In this document: piece by piece, positions 25,521 through 35,069 of the stretch
Numbering within the stretch: the stretch's first letter is position 1
Layout: every line of letters starts with the position of its first letter
Origin: Enterococcaceae bacterium
GTDB lineage: Bacteria > Bacillota > Bacilli > Lactobacillales > Enterococcaceae
Assembly: GCA_022649665.1 (NCBI GenBank)
Contig: JALCOL010000003.1
Coordinates: 1 to 64,000, forward strand
DNA length: 64,000 bases
Direction of reading: 5' to 3'
Program-made: the position numbers and the translations under genes
Notes under the pieces: generated by a model
Seen by the model: only the letters and a program-made list of their open reading frames with translations
Database searches by the model: none
Told to the model about the DNA's origin: nothing

Positions 25521-25997
25521 ATTAGTCTTCAAGAACTCGTAGATCTTTTGTTTATCTTCCAGTGCAAAGAATTTTAGCATCTGTTTGCGGTCGGTCGCAT
25601 TGCAGAAATCCATGATCCGGGCCAAAATGCCGGCTTGTTCTTCCCCTTTGCCATTCAAGATCATAAATAGATACGCAACCGGGAACTCCTCAGCGGGATT
25701 GATCATATTATGGAAGGGGATCGGATGGTTCAATTTAATGGGAACGATCCGCGTTGTTTTGACAAATTCCGCTTCGGTATGCGGGATCGCGATATTCGGA
25801 TAGCTGGTATCGATCGGACTCATGTCGAGTCCTGTCGGATAGTTTTGTTCGCGTTCAATGAGGTTATCCAAAAAATCGTCGGTGACCAGATCTTTTTCAT
25901 GCAGATCGAAATATACTTTTCTGAATACGTCTTCTTGGGTCTTTTCATTGGAAACGTAGATCGTGTCCAGATAAAATAGCTGATTGGATTCATCCAT
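25506..25997 (-). CDS. gatA: PTS IIA component, fructose/mannitol (galactitol) type
   Basis: A 163-residue PTS EIIA type-2 domain. The phospho-His is in NIAIPHTEAEFV (about residue 75), with LDNLIEREQNYPTGL preceding as usual. It accepts phosphate from HPr and passes it to IIB. Start ATG 25997 is preceded by AGGAGA on the minus strand. It is the first gene of the IIA-IIB-IIC operon, divergent from the DeoR regulator, with 8-bp tandem operator repeats in the shared 260-bp promoter region. Confidence 0.88.
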   Translation of the reverse strand: MDESNQLFYLDTIYVSNEKTQEDVFRKVYFDLHEKDLVTDDFLDNLIEREQNYPTGLDMSPIDTSYPNIAIPHTEAEFVKTTRIVPIKLNHPIPFHNMINPAEEFPVAYLFMILNGKGEEQAGILARIMDFCNATDRKQMLKFFALEDKQKIYEFLKTNFPQN

Positions 25998-26055
25998 TGT
26001 AATCTCTCCTTTGTCTCATGATAAACATCCCTTCTTTTTGATTTTGAACATAAAC

Positions 26056-26087
26056 ACAAACGGACAAACGAACAAACGAACGTTCGC
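26056..26087. promoter_or_regulatory. 8-bp tandem operator repeats in the PTS/deoR divergent promoter
   Basis: ACAAACGG, ACAAACGA, ACAAACGA and ACGTTCGC follow head to tail with exact 8-bp period, then AAATGTTCG. Direct TTTGT-type repeats are typical of DeoR/LacR-family binding. The array lies about 60-90 bp upstream of the IIA start. Confidence 0.65.
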
Positions 26088-26195
26088 AAATGTTCGATAT
26101 AGCGATTACATTTTTATTATAACCCCTTACAATTGTTTGTCAACAAATATCCATCAGATAAATCAAACAAATTCGAGGAGAAATAAACAATATAG

Positions 26196-26224
26196 TTGAT
26201 AAATGTTCGGAAATGTTTTATTAT
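26196..26224 (+). promoter_or_regulatory. Promoter of the deoR-lacABCD operon with operator in the spacer
   Basis: TTGATA (26196-26201), exactly 17 bp, TATTAT (26219-26224). The spacer holds two direct copies of AAATGTT, similar to the tandem array at 26056, implying autoregulation. Confidence 0.7.
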
Positions 26225-26257
26225 TTAAAGTGACATAAGAAAAAAAGGGTGGTGTAC

Positions 26258-27097
26258 ATGCATAAAAGCGAGCGGCAGCAGGAAATCTTGGATTTGTGTG
26301 CTGAACACGGCGTCATCACTGTGAAATTCGTCAAAAGCAAATTAGATGTTTCTGATATGACGATCCGGCGCGACTTGGATGAACTTGCCAAAAAAGGGGA
26401 ACTTGTCCGGATCCACGGCGGGGCACAAAGCAAAGATTATGCTGAAAAAAACAGTCCAAAAACAAATCAGGGAGCGTCTCTCAAGTATTCTGCTGAAGAA
26501 GATGCGCCGCATGAGTTGTCGCATATCGACAAAATGGCGATCAGTGTCAGCGAAAAGCGGCAAGCGGCCCAAAATGCAGCGAGCGTCGTTGAAACAGGCG
26601 ATACGATCTTCCTCGGCGTCGGCACGACCGTTGAAATGATCTGCGACTATTTGAAAGTGGATTATTTGCGGGTCATTACGAACAGCGATACTGTTTTTAA
26701 TCTATTGAAGGAAAAAGAAAATATCGATATTTACTTGATCGGCGGTTTTTATCGGCGGCGGACCGGAGCATTCGTTGGGTCAATGGCCAATGATATGATC
26801 GCGAAGATCGGGATCCAAAAAGCGTTCGTCGGCGTGAATGGGATCGAAGACGCCAATGTCTATACGTTCAGCATGGAAGAAGGCAAGTTCCAGCAGCTGG
26901 TCCTTGATAAAGCGAGCAAACGGTATCTCGTCGCTGATTCCCATAAGCTGGGAAGAAACGACTTTTATAATTTTTATAGTTTGAGTCATATCGATGCGCT
27001 GTTCACCGATCAAGCGATCGATCCGCAAACGCAGCATTATTATGAACAGTTCACAAAAGTCATCGATGAACCTATTAAGGGAGGAAAAGAAGAATGA
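26258..27097 (+). CDS. DeoR/GlpR-family sugar-phosphate-responsive regulator (LacR-like)
   Basis: A 279-residue regulator. The N-terminal DeoR helix-turn-helix is [35 protein letters not shown], and the C-terminal DeoRC sensor contains [14 protein letters not shown] and SDTVFNLL, binding a phosphosugar. By context the effector is likely tagatose-6-phosphate or galactose-6-phosphate. The start is ATG 26258 with AGGGTGG upstream; GTG 26249 overlaps that site. Its stop overlaps lacA (ATGA). It should repress both its own operon and the divergent PTS. Confidence 0.88.
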   Translation: MHKSERQQEILDLCAEHGVITVKFVKSKLDVSDMTIRRDLDELAKKGELVRIHGGAQSKDYAEKNSPKTNQGASLKYSAEEDAPHELSHIDKMAISVSEKRQAAQNAASVVETGDTIFLGVGTTVEMICDYLKVDYLRVITNSDTVFNLLKEKENIDIYLIGGFYRRRTGAFVGSMANDMIAKIGIQKAFVGVNGIEDANVYTFSMEEGKFQQLVLDKASKRYLVADSHKLGRNDFYNFYSLSHIDALFTDQAIDPQTQHYYEQFTKVIDEPIKGGKEE

Positions 27098-27522
27098 GAG
27101 TAGTACTCGGATCAGACACAGATGGAATGGAGCTCAAAGAGCATATCAAGGAAGTTTTGATCAGAGCCGGTCATGAAGTCGCTGACAAGTCGGAAAAACC
27201 GGCTGCCGACTTTGTTGACTCTGCACTCGCTGTCGCACATGATTTGAAGGAACATCCAGATTCTCTCGGCATCGCTTTTGATCAAACCGGTGCGGGCAGC
27301 TTTATCGCCGCTGTCAAAGTCAAAGGGATGGTCGTTGCGGAAATCTCTGACGAACGCTCCGCTTATATGACGCGCGAACACAATGGTGCCCAAATGATCA
27401 CGCTCGGCAACGGGATCGTTGGCAAAGAACTGGCAGAAAATATCGTCAAAGAATTTTTGAAAGCAGACTACGCCGGCGGACGCCACCAGATCCGTTTGGA
27501 TATGCTGAACAAGATGGCCTAA
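27094..27522 (+). CDS. lacA: Galactose-6-phosphate isomerase subunit LacA
   Basis: A 142-residue RpiB/LacAB-family subunit that, with LacB, converts galactose-6-phosphate to tagatose-6-phosphate. The segments [29 protein letters not shown] and [12 protein letters not shown] match LacA. The usual RpiB Cys is replaced by Asp/Gln here, as expected of the non-catalytic-type LacA chain. ATG 27094 overlaps the regulator stop. LacB follows after 33 bp. Confidence 0.93.
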   Translation: MRVVLGSDTDGMELKEHIKEVLIRAGHEVADKSEKPAADFVDSALAVAHDLKEHPDSLGIAFDQTGAGSFIAAVKVKGMVVAEISDERSAYMTREHNGAQMITLGNGIVGKELAENIVKEFLKADYAGGRHQIRLDMLNKMA

Positions 27523-27555
27523 ACGAAAACTGATCAATAAAGGAGAGAATCAAGC

Positions 27556-28071
27556 ATGAAAATTGCAATTGGCTGCGACCATATCGTGACAGATACAAAA
27601 ATGGCAGTTTCTGATTTTTTGAAATCAAAAGGATACGAAGTGCTGGACTGCGGGACATATGACTTCACGCGCACGCATTATCCGATCTACGGCAAAAAAG
27701 TCGGCGAAGCAGTGGCTAGCGGGAAAGCTGACCTAGGCGTCGTAATGTGCGGCACGGGTGTCGGGATCTCAAACGCTGTCAACAAAGTACCAGGGATCCG
27801 CGCAGCGCTTGTGCGCGACATGACGACTGCCGTGTATTCAAAAGAACAACTGAATGCGAATGTGGTTGCCTTTGGCGGGCGCATCACCGGCCAATTCCTG
27901 ATCCAGGACATCGCCGAAGCGTTCATTAAAGCAGAGTACAAACCAACAGATGCGAACAAAAAATTGATCGAAAAATTGGACAGTATCGAACATGCAAGTC
28001 CTGATCAAGCAGATCCGCATTTCTTCGATGAATTTCTCGAAAAATGGAAACAAGGCGCATACCACGATTAA
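27556..28071 (+). CDS. lacB: Galactose-6-phosphate isomerase subunit LacB
   Basis: A 171-residue partner of Lac[32 protein letters not shown] and [24 protein letters not shown] carry the active-site Asp/His and the proton-transfer Cys of the RpiB/LacAB fold. Start ATG 27556 has AAAGGAGAG upstream. Together with LacA it starts the tagatose-6-phosphate pathway. Confidence 0.95.
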   Translation: MKIAIGCDHIVTDTKMAVSDFLKSKGYEVLDCGTYDFTRTHYPIYGKKVGEAVASGKADLGVVMCGTGVGISNAVNKVPGIRAALVRDMTTAVYSKEQLNANVVAFGGRITGQFLIQDIAEAFIKAEYKPTDANKKLIEKLDSIEHASPDQADPHFFDEFLEKWKQGAYHD

Positions 28072-28090
28072 ACGTGAGAGGATGTCTGAA

Positions 28091-29023
28091 ATGATTGTGA
28101 CATTGACAATGAACCCTTCGATCGATATCTCTTATCCTCTGGAGACATTCAAGCTCAATACGGTCAACCGAGTGAAAAATGTCAGCAAAACGGCAGGCGG
28201 CAAAGGATTGAACGTGACCCGCGTCTTGCATGAAGCAGGTGAAGATGTCGTTGCCAGCGGTCTATTAGGCGGTTTTCTAGGTGAAGAAATCAAATATGAT
28301 CTTGATCAAGCGGGAATCAAACATTCTTTTTCGCCGATCAGCGGACAGACGCGCAACTGCATCGCGGTCCTCCACGAAGGGAAACAAACAGAGATCTTAG
28401 AAGCCGGTCCAACGATTTCGAGCGAAGAGATCGAACAGTTCATCATTCATTATAAAGAATTACTCCAAAAAGCAAAAGTAATGTCCTTTTCGGGCAGTTT
28501 GCCGGCCGGTTTGCCGGTTGATTTTTACAGCCGCCTGATCGGTTTAGCAAAATCGGAAGATGTACCGATCGTTCTCGATGCTTCCGGTAAAACACTTGAA
28601 GCAGCCTTAAAGGGCTTCGCGAAGCCGACGGTCATCAAGCCGAATGCGGAAGAACTTTCGGCGCTTTTAGGACACGCAGTTACCGCCGATCCCGATGCCC
28701 TCAAAAAAGAACTGCAAGATCCACTTTTCCGCGGAGTGAAGTGGATCGTCGTCTCACTCGGGGCAGACGGTGCGTTCGCAAAAGTCGCCGACAAGTTTTA
28801 CAAAGTCGATATTCCAAAAATCGAAGTCGTGAATCCGGTCGGCTCAGGGGATTCGACAGTTGCAGGGCTTACTTCTGGCATTTTCCGCGAAGAATCAGTA
28901 GAATTGGTATTGAAGAAAGCGAACACCCTCGGCATGCTGAACGCACAACAAGCTGAGACTGGACATGTCGACATGGACAACTACCAGAAGCTGTTCGATC
29001 AAATCATCGTCAGAGAAGTGTGA
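28091..29023 (+). CDS. lacC: Tagatose-6-phosphate kinase
   Basis: A 310-residue PfkB-family kinase making tagatose-1,6-bisphosphate with [13 protein letters not shown] opens the fold; [14 protein letters not shown] binds the sugar phosphate; [16 protein letters not shown] holds the catalytic Asp and anion hole. The start is ATG 28091, with GAGAGG 9 nt upstream; ATG 28082 directly abuts that site. It lies 19 bp after lacB. Confidence 0.94.
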   Translation: MIVTLTMNPSIDISYPLETFKLNTVNRVKNVSKTAGGKGLNVTRVLHEAGEDVVASGLLGGFLGEEIKYDLDQAGIKHSFSPISGQTRNCIAVLHEGKQTEILEAGPTISSEEIEQFIIHYKELLQKAKVMSFSGSLPAGLPVDFYSRLIGLAKSEDVPIVLDASGKTLEAALKGFAKPTVIKPNAEELSALLGHAVTADPDALKKELQDPLFRGVKWIVVSLGADGAFAKVADKFYKVDIPKIEVVNPVGSGDSTVAGLTSGIFREESVELVLKKANTLGMLNAQQAETGHVDMDNYQKLFDQIIVREV

Positions 29024-29049
29024 GTGTTTAAAAGGAGGAATATTTACCT

Positions 29050-30030
29050 ATGGCATTAACAGAAGGCAAAAAAGCATATTTGAAAACATTGAGCGATAAA
29101 AACGGTGTGATCAGCGCCCTTGCGATCGACCAGCGCGGTGCGCTCAAAAAAATGATCGGCAAATATCAAGACAAACCTGCTGAAGGACAACAGATCGTCG
29201 ATTTTAAAGTGATCATTTCTGAAGAATTGACGCCTTACGCTTCTGCGATCCTTTTAGATCCGGAATATGGTCTTCCAGCTGCCAAAGTGCGTGCTGAAAA
29301 CTCCGGTCTTTTGCTTGCTTATGAAAAAACCGGGTACGATGCCACTGAAGTCGGCCGCTTGCCGGACTGTTTAGCGGAATGGTCCGCTAAACGCTTGAAA
29401 GAAGCCGGTGCGGATGCTTGTAAATTCCTGCTGTACTATGATCCGGACGAAAGCGAAGAGATCAACAAACAAAAACATGTCTTTATCGAACGCGTCGGAG
29501 ACGAATGTGTTGCGGAAGACTTGCCGTTCTTCCTTGAAATCGTGACGTATGACGCTAATGATGCAGATTCCTCGACGAAAGCTTATGCGGAAAAGAAACC
29601 GCATAAAGTTTTGGAAGCGATGAAAGAATTCGCAAAACCGCGCTACAACATCGATGTGTTGAAGATGGAAGTGCCGGTCAATATGAAATTTGTTGAAGGT
29701 TATGCAGATGGCGAAACTGCTTATACAAAAGCGGAAGCTGCCAAATATTTCAAGGAGCAATCTGAGATCACTGATCTGCCGTTCATCTTCTTGAGCGCCG
29801 GCGTTTCAGCAGAACTCTTCCAAGAGACCTTGAAATTTGCTAAAGAAGCTGGTTCTACCTTCAACGGTGTCCTTTGCGGCCGCGCGACTTGGGCAAATGG
29901 TGTGGAACCATTCATCACGAAAGGCGAAAAAGCTGCGCGTGAATGGATGCAAACGGAAGGCAAGAAAAATATCCAAGAATTGGATGCGGTCTTGCAAAAA
30001 ACGGCAACACCGATCCCCGGTTTGAAATAA
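29050..30030 (+). CDS. lacD: Tagatose-1,6-bisphosphate aldolase
   Basis: A 326-residue class I aldolase (LacD family) splitting tagatose-1,6-bisphosphate to dihydroxyacetone phosphate and glyceraldehyde-3-phosphate. [26 protein letters not shown], and FKLLYY-like [11 protein letters not shown] with [10 protein letters not shown] (Schiff-base Lys region) are characteristic. Start ATG 29050 follows AAGGAGG. It is the last gene before a strong terminator and completes lacABCD. Confidence 0.95.
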   Translation: MALTEGKKAYLKTLSDKNGVISALAIDQRGALKKMIGKYQDKPAEGQQIVDFKVIISEELTPYASAILLDPEYGLPAAKVRAENSGLLLAYEKTGYDATEVGRLPDCLAEWSAKRLKEAGADACKFLLYYDPDESEEINKQKHVFIERVGDECVAEDLPFFLEIVTYDANDADSSTKAYAEKKPHKVLEAMKEFAKPRYNIDVLKMEVPVNMKFVEGYADGETAYTKAEAAKYFKEQSEITDLPFIFLSAGVSAELFQETLKFAKEAGSTFNGVLCGRATWANGVEPFITKGEKAAREWMQTEGKKNIQELDAVLQKTATPIPGLK

Positions 30031-30037
30031 TCATTAC

Positions 30038-30082
30038 AAAAAAAGCTTCAAGCAGATCGCGAAATCTGCTTGAAGCTTTTTT
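30038..30082. terminator. Bidirectional terminator after lacD
   Basis: A perfect stem from AAAAAAAGCTTCAAGCAGAT to ATCTGCTTGAAGCTTTTTT with a CGCGAA loop. It also lies just past the end of the minus-strand MFS gene. Confidence 0.92.
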
Positions 30083-30095
30083 ATTCGGGAATGCA

Positions 30096-31286
30096 CTAAA
30101 GGATCTCATCGGAATGTTCGACGGGTGTGTTTTTGATCACGAAGCTCAAAGTAACCAGGATCGCCGCTAAGATCACTGCGAGGATCAAGACGGGCTGCCA
30201 AGCCTCCATCATACCGTGGAATGCACCGAAAACGATCGGGCCGGTCGCCGCCAGCAAGTAGCCGGCAGATTGTGCCATCCCGGAGATCGCGGCAGTTTCG
30301 CGCGCGTTGGCGGCTTTCTGCGTAAAGAAGACGACCGACAAGTTGAACGCTGTCCCGGAGGCGACGCCGATCAGCGCAACCGCGATACAGGAAAGCGCGA
30401 AAGAATGGAGCGGCAAGATCGTTAACAGCAAACCGCCGACAAAGCCGAAGATCAAAAAGATGCAGATCGCCTTCAGACCCTTTTTGTGCGAAGCGATCGT
30501 CGGCACGAAAAACGAACAAGGCAGCGAGCCGAATTGGAAGATCGTCGCGAGCGTATTGACTTCTACGCTGGAATAGCTGAAAGCGTGATAGATCGAAGGG
30601 ATCCACGTCATCAGCGAGTAATAAAGCAGCGACTGGATCCCAAAGAAAAAGGTGATGAACCAAGCGACTTTGTTTTTCCAGACCGAGGAAGATTTTTCAC
30701 TTTGCAGCATCCTGCCGGGCGCGGCGATTTTTTCGGTGGTCCGGTTGATAAATGCCGGCAGCCAGCCGATGAGACTAATGACCGCTAAAAGCGCCAAAAT
30801 AAACATGACATTTTTGAGCGGCATCACCGCGATCAAACTGCCGGAAAAAGCAGTGCCGAGCGAAGCGACGAGGATCATCGAAGTCGAATAGACCGTGATC
30901 CCGGCAGTCGGATTTTTTGGAAAATGTTTTTTGATGAATGCCGGCAAAAGCACATTCGCACACGCGATCCCGATGCCGATCAAAATCGTCCCGCCGAACA
31001 GCATCGAAGTGCTTGGCAAGATCCGCAGGAAAGAGCCCGCGACGAGCGCCACCAGAAAGATCAGGATCGTCTGCTCGATCCCGAGGCGCTTGCTGAGCTG
31101 GGTGATGATCGGCGAAGCGACCGCAAAAGCCAAGAGCGGGATCGTCGTCAGCCACCCGACCGTGCTTCCGGCTAGGCCGAGCGTTGACTGGAGCGCGGGG
31201 ATCAAAGGCGGGATCGCGGTGATCGGGAGCCGCATATTGAGCGCGACAGCAATGATACAAAATAAAAGCAATGTTCTTTTCTTCAA
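30096..31286 (-). CDS. CynX/NimT-type MFS transporter
   Basis: A 396-residue, 12-helix MFS protein of the cyanate/nitroimidazole-transporter (CynX) branch: N-terminal RLPITAIPPLIPALQSTLGLAGSTVGWLTTIPLLAFAVASP is typical. Substrate unknown. The start is TTG 31286 on the minus strand, since GAGGAGGG lies 7 nt upstream; longer forms starting up to 31448 would add a poorly conserved basic leader. It is divergent from the glutathione peroxidase gene. Confidence 0.85.
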   Translation of the reverse strand: MKKRTLLLFCIIAVALNMRLPITAIPPLIPALQSTLGLAGSTVGWLTTIPLLAFAVASPIITQLSKRLGIEQTILIFLVALVAGSFLRILPSTSMLFGGTILIGIGIACANVLLPAFIKKHFPKNPTAGITVYSTSMILVASLGTAFSGSLIAVMPLKNVMFILALLAVISLIGWLPAFINRTTEKIAAPGRMLQSEKSSSVWKNKVAWFITFFFGIQSLLYYSLMTWIPSIYHAFSYSSVEVNTLATIFQFGSLPCSFFVPTIASHKKGLKAICIFLIFGFVGGLLLTILPLHSFALSCIAVALIGVASGTAFNLSVVFFTQKAANARETAAISGMAQSAGYLLAATGPIVFGAFHGMMEAWQPVLILAVILAAILVTLSFVIKNTPVEHSDEIL

Positions 31287-31446
31287 AAAAACCCTCCTCA
31301 TCAATCGATTCCTCTTCATGCTAATCCAAAGTTTCACAAACAGCAACCGATTTTTGATTTCTAAACTTTTCGCTTGCCGAAAGCTGAAAAAAACGCTAGA
31401 CTGAAAAAGAGTTAATAATAATAATTCTAAAAAGGAAGTGCGTCGC

Positions 31447-31980
31447 ATGAATGTGTATGATTTTAAGGTAAAAAACCAAAAAGGCGAAGAAGTCTCTCTT
31501 GATCAGTACAAAGGAAAAGTCCTTTTGATCGTCAATACGGCGACCAAATGCGGTTTGACACCGCAATATGATGAGTTGGAAGCGTTGTATAAAGATCTTC
31601 ATGACAAAGGCTTTGAACTGCTCGATTTTCCTTCCAATCAATTTTTGGAACAAGCACCCGGCAGTGCCGATGATATCAATGCGTTTTGCAAGATGCATTT
31701 CGGGACGACTTTCCCGCGTTTCCAAAAGATCGATGTCAACGGCGAGGATGCTGATCCGCTCTTCAAATGGCTGAAGGAAGAAAAGCCGGAAGCAACTGAA
31801 AATGACGCAAGCTTGGCATTCGAAGAAAAAGTCAAACAATATACGCCGGATAATCAGCCGGCAGATATCAAATGGAATTTCAATAAATTCTTGATCGACA
31901 AGGACGGAGATGTCGTGGCACGTTTCGCACCGGCCTATGATCTGGATGAAGTCAAAAAAACGGTCGAAAAATATTTGTAG
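31447..31980 (+). CDS. gpx: Glutathione peroxidase-family (thiol peroxidase) protein
   Basis: A 177-residue GPx-fold peroxidase that reduces peroxides, in bacteria usually with thioredoxin. The peroxidatic Cys is in VNTATKCGLTPQY, followed by FPSNQFLEQAPGS (Gln of the catalytic tetrad) and KWNFNKFLID (Trp and Asn). It uses Cys rather than selenocysteine. Start ATG 31447 has AAAGGAAG 8 nt upstream; a GTG at 31438 overlaps it. Monocistronic, with its own terminator. Confidence 0.93.
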   Translation: MNVYDFKVKNQKGEEVSLDQYKGKVLLIVNTATKCGLTPQYDELEALYKDLHDKGFELLDFPSNQFLEQAPGSADDINAFCKMHFGTTFPRFQKIDVNGEDADPLFKWLKEEKPEATENDASLAFEEKVKQYTPDNQPADIKWNFNKFLIDKDGDVVARFAPAYDLDEVKKTVEKYL

Positions 31981-31998
31981 ATCGCTTAATCATGATAG

Positions 31999-32039
31999 GA
32001 AGAACTTTTGCTGAAACTTGGCGGGAGTTCTTCTTTTTT
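31999..32039 (+). terminator. Rho-independent terminator after gpx
   Basis: GAAGAACT (31999-32006) pairs with AGTTCTTC (32026-32033), followed by a run of T. Confidence 0.75.
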
Positions 32040-32108
32040 GCAGCCCGAATTAGTGATATGATAGTTCAAGTTGAACCAACGAATTTTTATATGAAAAGGA
32101 AGAAGAAA

Positions 32109-32633
32109 ATGCCGGAAATTTATATTAGACGGGCGAAACCAGCTGACGCTCCGCGAATCGTCGAGATCATCCATGCAGCAAAAAAAGTGCTGGCTGAAGA
32201 GAAGATCCCGCAGTGGCAGGGAGCTTATCCCGCGCTCGCAGATGTCGAGCATGATATCGCAGACGGCACGGCGTATCTGCTGATGGCCGGGACGCAGATC
32301 GCCGGGACTGCAACGCTGTTTCAAGAGCCTGATCCAAACTACACTGAGATCTATCAGGGAGCGTGGCAGCACCCAGGCGGCGCGTACGCTTCGATCCACC
32401 GCATCGCGATCGACCCGCACTATCAGGGCCGCCATCTGGGTGTACTTTTCTTCAGCAATTTAATGAGCGAAACGCTCCGCCGCGGCTTTGATGAGCTCAG
32501 GATCGATACCCACACAAAAAATGAACGAATGAAGCATTTGATCGAGAAGATGGGTTTTACTTATGCAGGGATCGTTCATCTTCATAAAGATCCGGCGGAC
32601 GCGCGCGTTGCCTATCAGCTCTTTTTTGAGTAA
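32109..32633 (+). CDS. GNAT-family N-acetyltransferase
   Basis: A 174-residue acetyltransferase. The acetyl-CoA binding motif A is SIHRIAIDPHYQGRHLGVLFFSNLM, followed by DELRIDTHTKNERMKHLIEKMGFTYAGI, a standard GNAT C-terminal half. The substrate is unknown. The start is ATG 32109 with AAAGGAAG 7 nt upstream; ATG 32091 sits before that site. The EamA gene starts 25 bp downstream and may be co-transcribed. Confidence 0.88.
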   Translation: MPEIYIRRAKPADAPRIVEIIHAAKKVLAEEKIPQWQGAYPALADVEHDIADGTAYLLMAGTQIAGTATLFQEPDPNYTEIYQGAWQHPGGAYASIHRIAIDPHYQGRHLGVLFFSNLMSETLRRGFDELRIDTHTKNERMKHLIEKMGFTYAGIVHLHKDPADARVAYQLFFE

Positions 32634-32658
32634 TTATCGCAGAAAGCAGGAAAATAAA

Positions 32659-33597
32659 GTGCAGGACACGAAACCAACAGTTTTATCAAAACGACTATTT
32701 GCCGACCGCAAATCGAAAGGGATCTTTTATGCGATCATCGGCTCGATCTTTTGGGGACTGTCCGGGACCGCCGCCCAGTACCTTTTCAGCGAACAAGGCG
32801 TCGAGTCGGTCTGGCTCGTCAGCATGCGCCTCGTTTGTGCGGGGATTTTGCTGCTTTTGTGGTATCTCGCTGAAAAAGGCTGGCATGAACTCTTGGTGGT
32901 CTGGAAGACGCCGCGTGCTCCGCTGCGTTTGGTGCTCTTCGCGTATTTTGGGATGCTGCCGTCGCAATTGACGTATTTTATGGCGATCAAATACGGAAAT
33001 GCTTCAACGGCAACGATCCTGCAGTTTCTCGGGCCGCTTTTTATTCTTTTGTATTTGACGATCGCCGATCGCCGCTTGCCGCGGCGGGTCGATGTGATCT
33101 CGATCGTGATGAGCCTTTTTGGAACCTTTCTCTTGGTCACCCAAGGGCGGCTCGATCATTTGGCGCTGGCTCCGCTCGCTTTGATCTGGGGCGTTGCAGC
33201 TGGCGTCAGCGCCGCGTCTTATACGCTTTTGCCGCGCCAGCTGCTGAAAACATTCGATGCGCGGCTGGTGATCGGCTGGGCGATGATGATCGGCAGCGTT
33301 CCTTTTCTGCCGTTTCTGAAAACGGCCGCGCCAGCAAAAATCACTGGTGGTTTGATCTTTGGGGTCCTGTTCGTGATCACGATCGGAACGATGTTTTCGT
33401 ACTTGCTCTATTTGAAAAGCATCCAGTTCATCTCGCCGAGTACGACCGGGATGCTGAATGCTTTTGAGCCGCTGACAGCAACGATCATGACGGTGCTTTT
33501 GCTGCACACTAAGATCACCCCGATCGAAGTCGCCGGCGCACTCTTTATCATCGGGACGACTTTTCTGCAGACAATGGCCAGCCGGCAAAAGACGTAA
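32659..33597 (+). CDS. EamA/DMT-family transporter
   Basis: A 312-residue protein with ten hydrophobic segments and two EamA repeats (GSIFWGLSGTAAQYLF in the first; SPSTTGMLNAFEPLTATIMTVLLLHTKITPIEVAGALFIIGTTFL in the second). These carriers export amino acids or metabolites. I chose GTG 32659, with weak GCAGGA upstream; earlier in-frame starts lie inside the acetyltransferase gene. A strong terminator follows immediately. Confidence 0.88.
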   Translation: MQDTKPTVLSKRLFADRKSKGIFYAIIGSIFWGLSGTAAQYLFSEQGVESVWLVSMRLVCAGILLLLWYLAEKGWHELLVVWKTPRAPLRLVLFAYFGMLPSQLTYFMAIKYGNASTATILQFLGPLFILLYLTIADRRLPRRVDVISIVMSLFGTFLLVTQGRLDHLALAPLALIWGVAAGVSAASYTLLPRQLLKTFDARLVIGWAMMIGSVPFLPFLKTAAPAKITGGLIFGVLFVITIGTMFSYLLYLKSIQFISPSTTGMLNAFEPLTATIMTVLLLHTKITPIEVAGALFIIGTTFLQTMASRQKT

Positions 33598-33640
33598 AAA
33601 AACCACGAACCAAATCATGATGATTTTGGTTCGTGGTTTT
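33597..33640. terminator. Bidirectional terminator between EamA and GT2 genes
   Basis: AAAAACCACGAACCAAA and TTTGGTTCGTGGTTTT pair closely around TCATGATGAT. The hairpin overlaps the last codons of the minus-strand glycosyltransferase, which ends at 33615. Confidence 0.88.
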
Positions 33641-34583
33641 CTTGTGTTTCGGAAACGGGCTTTTGTTCTTCGCGAACAATGTAGATCGGGCGATGTTTCG
33701 TTTCCAAAAAGATCTTGCCGATATATTTGCCGACGATCCCGAGGGAGAACAGCTGGACCCCGCTCGCGAACAAGATGATGCAGACCATCGAAGGCCAGCC
33801 GCTCGTCGGATCGCCAAACAGGATCGTACGGATGATGATCACGACGGCGAAGATCACCGCTAAAATACAGGCGAGGATCCCGAGAAAGGACGAGAGGATC
33901 AGCGGAAAATCAGAAAAATTGATGATCGCTTCCAACGAATAGCTGAAAAGCGACCAGAAAGACCAGGAACTTTCGCCGGCGACGCGCTCTTGATTTTTAT
34001 AAGGAAGATACGTCGTTTTAAAACCGACCCAGCTGAACAAGCCTTTTGAGAAGCGGTTGTATTCTTTCAGCTCAAGGATCGCATCGACGACTTGGCGCGT
34101 CATCATCCGGTAATCGCGGACACCGTTGACCATCGGGGTGTCGGAGATCTTATCCATCAAATGATAAAAGCGTTCGGCAAACCAGCTGCGGATCTTCGGT
34201 TCGCCAGTCCGGTCGGTGCGGCGCGTGCCGACGACATCATAGCCCTCTTCGATCAGATCATACATTTTCGGCAGATATTCGGGCGGATCTTGCAGATCGG
34301 CATCCATCACCGTGATGAGCTCACCCGTCGCTTCGCGCAAGCCGGCATAAAGCGCGGCTTCTTTTCCGAAATTGCGGGAGAAGGAGAGCCAGTGGATCTT
34401 CGCGGGCGACTTGGCGTACAATTTTTTCAGGACATCGAGCGTATGGTCGCTCGAGCCGTCATTGATAAAAATAAATTCAGGAATCATTTGAGTGCCGGCA
34501 AGAGCTTGTTCGACGGCCGGCAGAAAATAAGGCAATGCTTCTTCTTCGTTGTAACAAGGAACGATGATCGATAATTTTTTCAT
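33615..34583 (-). CDS. GtrB/DPM1-type membrane glycosyltransferase (GT2)
   Basis: A 322-residue GT2 enzyme. SIIVPCYNEEEALP and INDGSSDHT bind the nucleotide, and VMDADLQDPPEYLP is the metal-binding DxD region. Two C-terminal helices anchor it. It should charge undecaprenyl phosphate with a sugar (GtrB/DPMS type) for later transfer to a wall glycan. The start used is ATG 34583; its ribosome site is poor, and a TTG at 34622 is an alternative. It lies 51 bp after the gtrA-like gene with which it forms a functional pair. Confidence 0.88.
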   Translation of the reverse strand: MKKLSIIVPCYNEEEALPYFLPAVEQALAGTQMIPEFIFINDGSSDHTLDVLKKLYAKSPAKIHWLSFSRNFGKEAALYAGLREATGELITVMDADLQDPPEYLPKMYDLIEEGYDVVGTRRTDRTGEPKIRSWFAERFYHLMDKISDTPMVNGVRDYRMMTRQVVDAILELKEYNRFSKGLFSWVGFKTTYLPYKNQERVAGESSWSFWSLFSYSLEAIINFSDFPLILSSFLGILACILAVIFAVVIIIRTILFGDPTSGWPSMVCIILFASGVQLFSLGIVGKYIGKIFLETKHRPIYIVREEQKPVSETQENHEPKSS

Positions 34584-34634
34584 TGCTTGCTGCGGGAGAC
34601 CGCACACATCCTTTCTATTCAATGCTCACGCGCC

Positions 34635-35060
34635 TCAGTCAACAGGCGGCGTCGGATCATTTTCTTTAAAGATCAGAAATTTGCTGAAGAAGTAATTCAT
34701 CGCGATCACAACGATCTGTGTCAGTGTCTTCGCAGCAAAATCCGACCAATGCATCCCTGAGATCAACAGGATCATCATTCCCATATCGATCACGAAGGAA
34801 AGCGCGCGGTACCAGTAGAAGAGCAGGCCTTCTTTCAAAAAATGTTTGGCAGTCGTGGTTTTGCTTTGAAAAACGAAAAATTTATTCGTGAAAAAGGCGA
34901 ACAAGACCGATAAGAACCACGCTAAAACATTGCTCGGGCGATAGTCCCAATGAAGCCAGTCCAACGCGCCAAAATAGACGAGATAGTTGACGACCGTCGT
35001 TGCCGCGCCAAAAAAGAGATACAGCAGGACTTCGCGGTATTTATGGAATAATTTCAGCAT
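34635..35060 (-). CDS. GtrA-family flippase-like membrane protein
   Basis: A 141-residue protein with four hydrophobic helices; FGAATTVVNYLVYFGALDWL and NKFFVFQSKT are the GtrA family landmarks. GtrA proteins are thought to flip undecaprenyl-phosphate-sugars made by GtrB across the membrane for teichoic acid or polysaccharide decoration. It sits between a small membrane protein and the GtrB-like gene, all on the minus strand. Confidence 0.88.
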   Translation of the reverse strand: MLKLFHKYREVLLYLFFGAATTVVNYLVYFGALDWLHWDYRPSNVLAWFLSVLFAFFTNKFFVFQSKTTTAKHFLKEGLLFYWYRALSFVIDMGMMILLISGMHWSDFAAKTLTQIVVIAMNYFFSKFLIFKENDPTPPVD

Positions 35061-35069
35061 CTTGTCTCC

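Noticed and set aside
34581-34609. A 9-codon leader peptide overlapping the GT2 start
   Set aside because: Its ribosome site directly abuts the ATG with no spacing, so translation is unlikely.
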